Assembly: GCF_001305595.1 (NCBI RefSeq)
Contig: NZ_CP012406.1
Span: 1-64,000, forward strand
Source: Azospirillum thiophilum
Lineage (GTDB): Bacteria > Pseudomonadota > Alphaproteobacteria > Azospirillales > Azospirillaceae
Direction: 5' to 3'
DNA: 64,000 bases
The position numbers and the translations under genes are program-made. Positions 57,507 to 64,000 of the stretch are shown here, piece by piece. Under the pieces are notes generated by a model that saw nothing but the letters and a program-made list of their open reading frames with translations, did no database searches and had not been told where the DNA came from. Within the stretch, counting starts at the first letter, position 1. Every line of letters begins with the position of its first letter.

Positions 57507-59114
57507 ATGACCGCGCATCCCACCGAACCGCATGCCCGACTGGGACGGCAAGAGGAGGTGATCGCCTTTCTCGGCGATCCGCGGACCCATGGCGGACAGG
57601 CGGTTGAGCGGATCGACACCCATGCCGCTCTGGTGTTCCTGGCCGGGGACCGCGCGCTGAAGCTGAAGCGGGCGGTGCGCTATCCCTATCTGGATTATTC
57701 GACGGTGGAGAAACGCCATGCGGCCTGCGTGGCGGAACTGGCGGTCAACCGCCGCACCGCGCCGTCGCTCTACCGCGGGCTGCTCGCCGTCCGCAGCGGG
57801 GCCGGCGGCCGGCTGACCCTCGATCCCGAACCGGTCGAGGATGTTGGGGCGGCTCCGGCGGACGGGGCAGCGGCAGGGGCAGCGGCGGGCGAACCGGTGG
57901 ACTGGCTGGTGGCGATGGCCCGCTTTCCCGCCGACGCCCTGCTGGACCGCATGGCCGGGCGTCACGCCCTGACCCCGGCCCTGATGCGCCGGCTGGCCGA
58001 ACGCATCGCCGCCTTCCACGCCGAGGCGGAGCCCCGGCCCGACGGCGGCGGGGTGGCGGCGATGCGCGCGGTGGCGGACGGCAATCTGCTGGATCTGCGC
58101 GCCGCCCCCGACCTGTTCCCGGAACGGGAGGTGGAGCGGCTGGCGGAGCGCACCGCGGCGGCGCTCGACCGGCTGGCGCCGCTGCTGGAGGAGCGGCGGC
58201 GGGCCGGCTTGGTCCGGCATGGCCATGGCGACCTGCATCTGCGCAACATCGTCCTGCTGGACGGCGAGCCGACCCTGTTCGACGCCATCGAGTTCGACGA
58301 GGCGCTGGCGGTCGCCGACGTCTTCTACGACCTCGCCTTCCTGCTGATGGACCTCGACCATCGCGGCCTGCGGCCCTTGGGCAATGCGGTGCTGAACCGC
58401 TATCTGGAAGAGACGGCCGATTACGGTGGGCTGGCGGCGCTGCCGCTGTTCCTGTCGCTCCGTGCCGCGGTCCGTGCCAAGGTGCTGGCCGCCGCGTTGC
58501 GGCTCGGCGGCGGCGGGGGCGAGGAGGGGGCGGTGGCGGAGGCGCGGCGCTACCTGGAATTGGCGCTGGCGGCGCTCGATCCCGTGCCGGCGCGGCTGGT
58601 CGCGGTCGGCGGCCTGTCGGGAACCGGCAAGACCCGGCTGGCCGAAGGGCTGGCGCCCGGGCTGGGCCCGGCGCCCGGCGCGGTGGTGCTGCGCAGCGAC
58701 GTCCTGCGCAAGCGGCTGTGCGGCGTTGCCGACACCGGCCGCCTGCCGGCGGAGGGCTATGCGCCGGCGATGACCGGGCGCGTCTATGACGAGCTGTACC
58801 GGCGGGCGGCGGCGGTGCTGGCCGCCGGCCATGCGGCGGTGGCCGACGCGGTCAGCGCCCGGCCCGACGAGCGCCGCCGCCTGGAGGCGGTGGCGGCGGC
58901 GGCAGGGGTGCGGTTCGACGGGCTGTGGCTGGAGGCGCCGCTGGCCACGCGGGTCGAGCGTGTGACAGATCGTCGCAATGATGCCTCCGACGCCGATGCG
59001 GGCGTGGCCGAACGGCAGGACTCCTACGATCTGGGGAGGATCGGCTGGACGCGCCTGGATTCTGGCAGGGTTGCAGCGGATGTGCTGGACGACGCCCGTG
59101 GAAGGTTGTCCTAA
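57507..59114 (+). CDS. Bifunctional APH-like kinase / P-loop ATP-binding protein
   Basis: This 535-residue protein has two modules. The N-terminal half (about residues 1-330) has an aminoglycoside-phosphotransferase-like fold, with the catalytic loop RHGHGDLHLRNIVLLDGEPT and metal motif FDAIEFDEALAVADVFYDLA. The C-terminal half (about 355-535) is a zeta-toxin or nucleotide-kinase-like P-loop: AVGGLSGTGKTRLAEGLAPG and VVLRSDVLRKRLCG, then AVADAVSARPDERRRLEAVA. This layout is common in proteobacteria and often labelled gluconokinase-like. Its substrate is unknown; a drug-resistance role should not be assumed. Confidence 0.82.
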   Translation: MTAHPTEPHARLGRQEEVIAFLGDPRTHGGQAVERIDTHAALVFLAGDRALKLKRAVRYPYLDYSTVEKRHAACVAELAVNRRTAPSLYRGLLAVRSGAGGRLTLDPEPVEDVGAAPADGAAAGAAAGEPVDWLVAMARFPADALLDRMAGRHALTPALMRRLAERIAAFHAEAEPRPDGGGVAAMRAVADGNLLDLRAAPDLFPEREVERLAERTAAALDRLAPLLEERRRAGLVRHGHGDLHLRNIVLLDGEPTLFDAIEFDEALAVADVFYDLAFLLMDLDHRGLRPLGNAVLNRYLEETADYGGLAALPLFLSLRAAVRAKVLAAALRLGGGGGEEGAVAEARRYLELALAALDPVPARLVAVGGLSGTGKTRLAEGLAPGLGPAPGAVVLRSDVLRKRLCGVADTGRLPAEGYAPAMTGRVYDELYRRAAAVLAAGHAAVADAVSARPDERRRLEAVAAAAGVRFDGLWLEAPLATRVERVTDRRNDASDADAGVAERQDSYDLGRIGWTRLDSGRVAADVLDDARGRLS

Positions 59115-59306
59115 TTCCGGAACGGACGGCGTGTCAGGGCCGGGAGTGGAGAGTTGGGGGGTTGCGGCTTCGCCCCGGGCCGCGGACCGTCGCGTCGATG
59201 GGATGCATCGATGGGGCAAATGACGGCTGGGGGAATCGTCCGTCGCACCGGCGGGCGGACCGCCGCCGTCCGGGAAGGGCCGCTCGAACCGGTCCGGGAG
59301 GAGTCC

Positions 59307-60173
59307 ATGACCTACAAGACCATCCTTGTGCCGCTGTGCGGCAGTGACAACGATCCGGTGGCCCTGAAAGGCGCGGTCGCGGTGGCGCGCGATTTCGACG
59401 CCCATCTCGTCGCCCTGTTCGTCCGCCTCGACCCGCGCGATGCCGTGCCGATGCTGGGCGAGGGCATGTCCGGCGCCATGGTCGACGAGATCATGCGCGC
59501 GGCCGAGACGGAATCGGACAACCACCGTGTCGCCGCCCGCCGCCATTTCGATGCGGCCATCGCCGCCGCCGGATTCGAGTTGCGCGACGCCCCCAGCGGG
59601 ATCGAGGCGCCGTCGGCGTCCTGGCGCGAGGTCGTCGGCCGGATCGAGGACGTGGTGCCGGCCGAAGGCCGCCTGTCCGACCTGATCGTCTGCGCCCACA
59701 CCACCGTCGAGGCCGACACCCAGGGCTACACCACCATGGAGACGGCCCTGCTGGGATCGGCCCGGCCGGTTCTGCTGGTGCCGAAGGAACTGCCGCCGGA
59801 GATAGGCCGCAGCGTCGCAATCGCCTGGAACGGCAAGATCGAATCCACCCGCGCCGTCGCCGCCGCGCTGCCCTTCCTGCGCAGCGCCGACCGCACCGTC
59901 GTGCTGACCGCCGAGACCTCGGTGACGGAGGCCGCGACCGGACGTCGCATCGCCGATTATCTCGCTTGGCAAGGGGTTAATCCTGAGTTAACGGTATTGC
60001 ATCCGGGATCCGAGTCGGTTGGAGAGGCGGTCACCAAGAAAGCCGTCGGGCTGGGCGCCGACCTGTTGGTCATGGGCGGCTACGGTCACAGCCGGATGCG
60101 TGAGATGATCCTGGGCGGTGTCACGCGCTACGTGCTGAATCATGCCGGGCTGCCGGTTCTGATGGCCCACTGA
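59307..60173 (+). CDS. Universal stress protein with two UspA modules
   Basis: The ATG at 59307 with GGGAGGAG before it gives 288 residues, about twice a single UspA. Module 1 starts TYKTILVPLCGSDNDPVALK. Module 2 starts near residue 165 at IGRSVAIAWNGKIESTRAVA. The ATP-binding loop at the end is LLVMGGYGHSRMREMILGGV, the G-2X-G-9X-G pattern of nucleotide-binding Usps; the first module lacks it. Such proteins aid survival under starvation and oxidative stress. A small unknown protein and a hemerythrin-like protein follow, suggesting a stress-related group. Confidence 0.93.
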   Translation: MTYKTILVPLCGSDNDPVALKGAVAVARDFDAHLVALFVRLDPRDAVPMLGEGMSGAMVDEIMRAAETESDNHRVAARRHFDAAIAAAGFELRDAPSGIEAPSASWREVVGRIEDVVPAEGRLSDLIVCAHTTVEADTQGYTTMETALLGSARPVLLVPKELPPEIGRSVAIAWNGKIESTRAVAAALPFLRSADRTVVLTAETSVTEAATGRRIADYLAWQGVNPELTVLHPGSESVGEAVTKKAVGLGADLLVMGGYGHSRMREMILGGVTRYVLNHAGLPVLMAH

Positions 60174-60189
60174 TAGTCAGCCGATCCTG

Positions 60190-60235
60190 CCGCATGGGGT
60201 TCCTGCCGCCTGAGTTAGGCGGGGGTTCCATGCGG
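60190..60235 (+). terminator. Hairpin downstream of the universal stress gene
   Basis: Outer arms CCGCATGG (60190-60197) and CCATGCGG (60228-60235) enclose an inner CCGCCT/AGGCGG stem (60206-60211, 60217-60222). It lies 17 bp after the stop codon. No T run follows, so it may be a rho-dependent end or an mRNA-stabilising stem. Confidence 0.45.
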
Positions 60236-60308
60236 CGATGGCCGTTTCCGCCGGATCGGCATGTCCCTGGCCGCAGGGAGGCCCGGCCGTTCCCGGGAGG
60301 AACGCGCC

Positions 60309-60593
60309 ATGTTGACGATCAAGGACTGCATCGCTCTCAGCGACCTGACAGAGGCCGAGATCGACGCGATTGCCGAACACGAACACCTGCCGGAGATGGT
60401 GGCGGTGGAGATGGGCCATTGCCTGGCCCACTGCGCCGGCGGCCCGGACCGCATCGCCCACATCATCGCCGACGACATCGCGGAGGCCTGCGCCCACGGG
60501 CGCACCGCCCACGCGGTGGAGTTGATGCACACGCTGCGGGAATTCGTCGATACGCATCCTCAAGGGCATTCGGAGGAGCATCGGGAGGGTTGA
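60309..60593 (+). CDS. Small Cys/His-rich conserved-looking protein
   Basis: This 94-residue cytoplasmic protein has GGGAGGAACG shortly before the ATG at 60309. It is helical: TIKDCIALSDLTEAEIDAIA, EHEHLPEMVAVEMGHCLAHC, and IAHIIADDIAEACAHGRTAH. It holds several His and four Cys; MGHCLAHCAGG gives a CxxxC with flanking His, a possible metal or redox site. It ends in a His/Glu-rich tail. No named family was recognised. It is placed between stress proteins. Confidence 0.65.
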   Translation: MLTIKDCIALSDLTEAEIDAIAEHEHLPEMVAVEMGHCLAHCAGGPDRIAHIIADDIAEACAHGRTAHAVELMHTLREFVDTHPQGHSEEHREG

Positions 60594-60688
60594 AGTTCCG
60601 GAGCGGCCGGGCGGGAACAGTCGGGGTCCGGCGGGGTTCTTCTGGCAACCCTTCACGCAATGCCCCCAGACTTCCAAGGACCCCGACG

Positions 60689-61165
60689 ATGGCCCGCAAG
60701 ACCACCGAAGCCCAGCCCGATAGCAACATCTTCGCCCGCATCAAGGCCGATCACGACACCATCCGCAGCCTTCTCGACCGCACCGAGGAGGCCAACGGCA
60801 GCGGCCGTGCCGTGTTCGAAGACCTCCAGCGCGAACTGTGGGCCCATTCCAAGGTCGAGGAAGGCGTGTTCTACGCCTCGCTGAAGAAGGCGAAGGAGGC
60901 GAGGTCCGAGACCATCGAGGGGCTGAACGAGCATCACCTGATCAACGGCCTGCTCGACGAGCTGAACGCGATGAAGACGACCGACAGCGGTTGGAAGGAA
61001 AAGCTCCAGGTGCTGGGCGAACTGGTCCGCCACCACCTCGACGAGGAGGAGGAGGAACTGTTCGAGGAGGCCAGGGACGTCCTGGACGACGACCGCGCCG
61101 CCGAGCTTGGCAGCCTCTATGCCGACCGCAAGGACCACATGATGGCCGGCCTGGCGCCGCTGTAA
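60689..61165 (+). CDS. Hemerythrin-like (HHE) domain protein
   Basis: This 158-residue four-helix-bundle protein has the expected ligand set: IFARIKADHDTIRSLLDRTE, RELWAHSKVEEGVFYASLKK, IEGLNEHHLINGLLDELNAM and LVRHHLDEEEEELFEEARDV. His in the D-H-D, H-S-K-x-E-E, E-H-H and H-H-L-D-E-E-E segments match the HHE non-haem diiron pattern. Such proteins bind O2 or NO, or sense iron or redox state; the precise role is unknown. The start at 60689 (MARKTTEAQPDSN) lies 95 bp after the small gene. Confidence 0.88.
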   Translation: MARKTTEAQPDSNIFARIKADHDTIRSLLDRTEEANGSGRAVFEDLQRELWAHSKVEEGVFYASLKKAKEARSETIEGLNEHHLINGLLDELNAMKTTDSGWKEKLQVLGELVRHHLDEEEEELFEEARDVLDDDRAAELGSLYADRKDHMMAGLAPL

Positions 61166-61186
61166 GGCGCCCGAATCTCCGGAGAT

Positions 61187-61237
61187 CCCCTCCCCGATGC
61201 AGGAAAGGCCCCTCTCCGGCATCGGGGAGGGGCCTTT
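61187..61237. terminator. Overlapping hairpins between convergent hemerythrin and apt genes
   Basis: Stem 1 pairs CCCCTCCCCGATGC (61187-61200) with GCATCGGGGAGGGG (61219-61232). Stem 2 pairs AAAGGCCCCTC (61204-61214) with GAGGGGCCTTT (61227-61237), ending in TTT on the plus strand. They share bases 61227-61232, so only one can form at a time. Stem 2 resembles a terminator for the hemerythrin-like gene; its complement would end apt transcripts as well. Confidence 0.65.
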
Positions 61238-61268
61238 CGCGCGTCAAGGAACCGGCACCCGCGCCGCC

Positions 61269-61787
61269 TTAGGAATCGTAGGCCATCAGCGAGACGCTGG
61301 GCACGTCGATGCGGTCGCGGCCATTCAGGAAGGTCAACTCGACCAGGAAGGCGGCGGCGCACACGTCGGCGCCGACCTGGCGCAGCAGGCTGATGGCGGC
61401 GGCCATGGTGCCGCCGGTCGCCAGCAGATCGTCGAGAACCACCACGCGCTGTCCCGGCTTCACGGCGTCGGCCTGTACCTCGATGGTGTCAGTGCCGTAT
61501 TCCAGGTCGTAGGAATGAGCGATCTTGTCGCCGGGCAGCTTGCCGTGCTTTCGCACCATCACGAAGCCGATGCCGAGCGCCAGCGCCAGCGGGGCGGCGA
61601 CCAGGAAGCCGCGCGACTCGATGCCGACCAGAAGCTCCGGCCGGTGCGGGCGCACGGCGTCGGCAAGCCGGTCGATCGCCGCTTTCCAGGCCTCGCCGTT
61701 CGCCAGCAGCGGCGAGACGTCGTAGAACAGGATGCCGGGCTTCGGAAAATCCGGAATGCCGCGGATGTGGTCTTTCAGGTTCATCAC
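61269..61787 (-). CDS. apt: Adenine phosphoribosyltransferase
   Basis: Apt salvages adenine with PRPP to form AMP. The 172-residue protein is standard in length: KDHIRGIPDFPKPGILFYDV at the N-terminus, LLVGIESRGFLVAAPLALAL, MVRKHGKLPGDKIAHSYDLE and the PRPP loop RVVVLDDLLATGGTMAAAIS. Two Met codons at the start (61787, 61784) are equally good. AT-rich sequence directly upstream probably holds its promoter. Confidence 0.96.
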   Translation of the reverse strand: MMNLKDHIRGIPDFPKPGILFYDVSPLLANGEAWKAAIDRLADAVRPHRPELLVGIESRGFLVAAPLALALGIGFVMVRKHGKLPGDKIAHSYDLEYGTDTIEVQADAVKPGQRVVVLDDLLATGGTMAAAISLLRQVGADVCAAAFLVELTFLNGRDRIDVPSVSLMAYDS

Positions 61788-62061
61788 GTAACCGGTCCAA
61801 GTAGGAATAAAGCATTTCTTTTAATTCCAGATGCGCCTTCCGGGAAAGGAAATTTCTAAATTCTGCGATAACTATATAAATAAGCTGCAAAGCTATGAAT
61901 AAATAAATCAAAAATTTTGATTCCATCAATAATTCATGAATAATATTCATGCAATACAAACGTATTCACCGAGATAATATTGGCAGTTCTCAAAAATTTA
62001 ACTTTTTCTGGATATATATGCATATGATAAAATTGGAATTTTTACCAAAAGGAGAATCTCT
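61788..62061. other. AT-rich spacer between apt and the M23 gene
   Basis: This 274-bp stretch is the most AT-rich intergenic DNA in the window. TATGAT (62023-62028) could serve as a -10 element for the M23 gene 34 bp on, with TTAACT (61998-62003) as a weak -35 at a long spacing. AAAGGAG (62047-62053) is a strong ribosome-binding site. No tRNA or repeat that would mark an integration site was seen. Confidence 0.4.
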
Positions 62062-62619
62062 GTGGCCAAAAAATCCGATCCCTCTTTGATAAAAAAGCTG
62101 TCATCCGTCTTGTTCAAGAAAGATTCTATTGTGATGTCGCAGGATTACCTCGCCTATTATGACGTGATGATGGGGCATCATCCAGGTATCGATTATGCCA
62201 GTCCAACAGGAACTCCGGTTTATTCTCCATTCGATGGAAAGATATCCGTCTCCGGAGATACCAATAGGGATGGGGTGCCGGATGATAAATATGGATGCGT
62301 GATAATGGAGATAACGGTAACGCCTAATCAGAAATATGCTTTCATGTTTGCGCATCTCTCGGTGATATCTGTAAAGAAGGACAATTACGTATATCGGGGC
62401 GATATTATTGGTTACAGCGGGAAAAGAGGCACCGGTCGGTCTCATCTTCATGTCGAATGTAGAGTGAGCGGGAAAAAAATGATGGCAAAATATTTTCCGA
62501 CTGAGAAAGATAATAAAACAAACTACAATCCAACGTTTATATTGGAACTATGGGAGGCTTATAACCTGAAAGAGACTGAAATTCCCTTTCCGATCAGAAG
62601 GCCGGTGTATCTGGCTTAA
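62062..62619 (+). CDS. AT-rich M23 (LytM-type) peptidase-like protein
   Basis: GTG at 62062 with AAAGGAG at 7-8 bp gives 185 residues. The LytM zinc site is intact: HPGID (His40, Asp44), FMFAHLS (His98) and SHLHVE (His128, His130). Unusually, a calcium-loop-like DTNRDGVPDD (residues 66-75) sits in an early loop. There is no signal peptide or membrane helix, though M23 enzymes normally act on peptidoglycan outside the cytoplasm. Codon use is strongly A/T-biased (AAA, ATA, GAT) against a GC-rich background, pointing to recent transfer. It is isolated, with apt divergent and an unrelated transporter downstream. Confidence 0.85.
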   Translation: MAKKSDPSLIKKLSSVLFKKDSIVMSQDYLAYYDVMMGHHPGIDYASPTGTPVYSPFDGKISVSGDTNRDGVPDDKYGCVIMEITVTPNQKYAFMFAHLSVISVKKDNYVYRGDIIGYSGKRGTGRSHLHVECRVSGKKMMAKYFPTEKDNKTNYNPTFILELWEAYNLKETEIPFPIRRPVYLA

Positions 62620-62713
62620 AAGTGATTTGGAATAAAAAATCGACCGGAATCTTGACCCGGAAGCCCATTATCGGCCATTCCTGACGACACAAACCTGCTT
62701 TGTGTAGAGAAAA

Positions 62714-63886
62714 ATGGCTGATGCGTCTGCCCGGCCCGGTCACGGCAGCACCGATGTGGGTTGGATCGAGTCCGGACCGATGGATGGATCCGGATGGCGG
62801 ATCGGCGCGTCCGGACGCTGGACGCTGGCCGCCGCCGGACCGGCGTCGGACGCGCTGGAGCGGGCGCCCCGGCCGGCCGGCGGGGCCGCGGTGCGGCTCG
62901 ACCTCGCACGGGTCGAGGCGCTCGACACCGTCGGCGCCTATCTGCTGAACCGGGCGGCCGAGCGGTTGTCGGCGGCCGGCCATGCGGTGGCGGTGGTCGG
63001 GCTGCGGCCGGAGCATGCCGCCCTGTTCGGCGCGGTGCGCGATGCCGGCAAGGCGCCGCCCCACCCGATCGAGCGCGAGCATCACCCGATCATCGACATG
63101 ATCGTCCGCACCGGCGAGACGACGGTGAATGCAGCCAGGGAGGTGCTCGACCTCGTCGGTTTCCTCGGGCTGGTCACCGTCACCTTCGCCCGGCTGATCC
63201 TGCGCCCGTCGCGCCTGCGCCTGACCTCGGTGATGTTCCACATCGAGCAGACCGGGCTGAACGCCCTGCCGATCCTGGGGCTGCTGTCCTTCCTGATCGG
63301 CGTGGTGCTGGCCTTCCAGGGGGCGGACCAGCTGAAGCGCTTCGGGGCGGAGTTGTATGTGGTCAACCTGCTGGGCATCTCGGTCCTGCGCGAGATCGGC
63401 ATCCTGATGACGGCGATCATCGTCGCCGGCCGCTCCGGCTCGGCCTTCACCGCCCAGATCGGCACCATGAAGGTCAACCAGGAGATCGACGCCATCGGCA
63501 CCATGGGGCTGGATCCGGTGGAGCTGCTGGTGGTGCCGCGGGCGCTGGCCCTGATGATCACCCTGCCGCTGCTGGCCTTCTACGCCGACGTGATGGGGCT
63601 GTTCGGCGGCGCGGTGATGGCCTATGCCACGCTGGACATCACCTTCGGCCAGTTCATCCGCCAGCTCCATGTCGCGGTCGGCATCAACACCGTCCTCGCC
63701 GGGCTGATCAAGGCGCCGGTCTTCGCCCTGGTCATCGCCATGGTCGGCTGCTACGAGGGGCTGAAGGTCTCCGGCAGCGCCGAGAGCGTCGGCATCATGA
63801 CCACCAAGGCGGTGGTGGAGGGCATCTTCCTGGTGATCGTCATCGACGCGGTGTTCTCCGTCCTCTTCTCGATGCTGGGGGTGTGA
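62714..63886 (+). CDS. MlaE-type ABC transporter permease with N-terminal STAS domain
   Basis: This is the permease of the Mla/MCE lipid transport system that moves phospholipids between membranes. The 390-residue protein has an N-terminal STAS-like domain (about residues 20-120: VRLDLARVEALDTVGAYLLN and GHAVAVVGLRPEHAALFGAV) and a C-terminal MlaE domain. The latter has NALPILGLLSFLIGVVLAFQ, ELYVVNLLGISVLREIGILM, VAGRSGSAFTAQIGTMKVNQ and EIDAIGTMGLDPVELLVVPR. The fusion is normal in alphaproteobacteria, where STAS is fused rather than separate MlaB. The start is uncertain upstream (ATG at 62714). Its stop overlaps the next start (ATGA). Confidence 0.93.
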   Translation: MADASARPGHGSTDVGWIESGPMDGSGWRIGASGRWTLAAAGPASDALERAPRPAGGAAVRLDLARVEALDTVGAYLLNRAAERLSAAGHAVAVVGLRPEHAALFGAVRDAGKAPPHPIEREHHPIIDMIVRTGETTVNAAREVLDLVGFLGLVTVTFARLILRPSRLRLTSVMFHIEQTGLNALPILGLLSFLIGVVLAFQGADQLKRFGAELYVVNLLGISVLREIGILMTAIIVAGRSGSAFTAQIGTMKVNQEIDAIGTMGLDPVELLVVPRALALMITLPLLAFYADVMGLFGGAVMAYATLDITFGQFIRQLHVAVGINTVLAGLIKAPVFALVIAMVGCYEGLKVSGSAESVGIMTTKAVVEGIFLVIVIDAVFSVLFSMLGV

Positions 63887-64000
63887 TGGACGCGTCCGCG
63901 CAAGGGAACGGCGCCGGCGGGCACAGGCCAGTCATCCGCGTGCGCGGGCTGGTCACCCGTTTCGGGACGCAGACCGTCCATGACGGGCTCGACCTTGACG
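63886..64000 (+). CDS. ABC transporter ATP-binding protein (MlaF-like), N-terminal fragment
   Basis: The frame runs from the ATG at 63886 off the window end; 38 codons are visible. After a Gly/Ala-rich lead comes PVIRVRGLVTRFGTQTVHDG, the start of an ABC ATPase (the 'V..L...FG...V.DGLDLD' A-loop region, with Phe/Gly before the predicted Walker A). It is translationally coupled to the MlaE-like permease, as MlaF normally is. The catalytic motifs lie outside the window. Confidence 0.8.
   Translation, partial: MDASAQGNGAGGHRPVIRVRGLVTRFGTQTVHDGLDLD

Noticed and set aside
57507..59114. Aminoglycoside-resistance gene
   Set aside because: The APH-like motif is shared by many kinases, and the fusion to a P-loop kinase module is a common chromosomal family without a known resistance role.
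1..64000. tRNA, rRNA, CRISPR, insertion sequence or prophage
   Set aside because: I looked for tRNA-like cloverleaf ends, repeated spacers, transposase and integrase motifs and saw none. A covariance-model scan would be needed to exclude small RNAs.

Overview
The window is very GC-rich chromosomal DNA from an alphaproteobacterium, most likely a Rhodospirillales member close to Azospirillum. This rests on the gene families (FlaF/FlbT, MotE, DUF6468, DUF1217, DUF4175), a short Rhizobium-like lateral-type flagellin, and the layout. No rRNA, tRNA, CRISPR array, transposase or integrase was seen. One short AT-rich island (about 61800-62640) stands out from an otherwise uniform composition.

Positions 1-30013 form one nearly complete flagellar locus, built as divergent blocks. 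After the tail of flgA come flgH and a FliL-like gene. A leftward operon follows (fliL-fliM-DUF6468-motE-fliK-flgD, read 7064 to 1711). It is divergent from a rightward operon (fliF-fliH-fliN-fliP-small ORF-fliG-FliK-like, 7252-13078). Next come a lipoprotein, an atypical response regulator, and a filament block (flagellin, flaF, flbT, FlaG-like, DUF1217, a 381-residue unknown). fliI with an unknown partner is divergent from flgB-flgC-fliE-fliQ and a lytic transglycosylase. flhA-fliR-flhB closes the locus. fliO, fliJ, motA/motB, the hook gene flgE and the filament-junction genes were not found here. The set supplies the basal body, switch, export gate and filament of what I infer to be a lateral flagellum.

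The most coherent new signal is regulatory. Four flagellar units (fliF, flagellin, flgB, flhA) each carry, 52-110 bp before their start codon, two tandem 11-bp elements of the form TTWWAYYCSGS. Their one-turn spacing fits an OmpR/CtrA-family regulator. The locus encodes such a regulator (13996-14808), whose receiver pocket looks degenerate.

Positions 30146-48269 hold accessory and metabolic genes: TrkA-TrkH potassium uptake, a DUF4142/PRC-barrel protein, a GMC oxidoreductase, a Mug-type DNA glycosylase, a Tat-exported IorAB-like molybdenum hydroxylase with a divergent LysR regulator, an SsuABC/TauABC-like transporter, and 3-hydroxybutyryl-CoA dehydrogenase. Within this stretch, 41063-44223 encodes two adjacent proteins that together match the two halves of VioB/RebD/StaD-type chromopyrrolate synthases. 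No amino-acid oxidase partner is visible.

Positions 48403-64000 hold housekeeping genes (thiD-glmM-folP, a DUF4175 membrane protein, an EamA transporter, apt, and the start of an Mla-type lipid transporter). Mixed in are stress genes (universal stress protein, hemerythrin-like), an orphan FlaF-like/DUF2934 fusion, a small outer-membrane protein, an APH-like/P-loop kinase, and an AT-rich cytoplasmic-looking M23 peptidase. A family of C-rich palindromic repeats (CCTAACCCTCCCCCGC and its complement) occupies several intergenic gaps.
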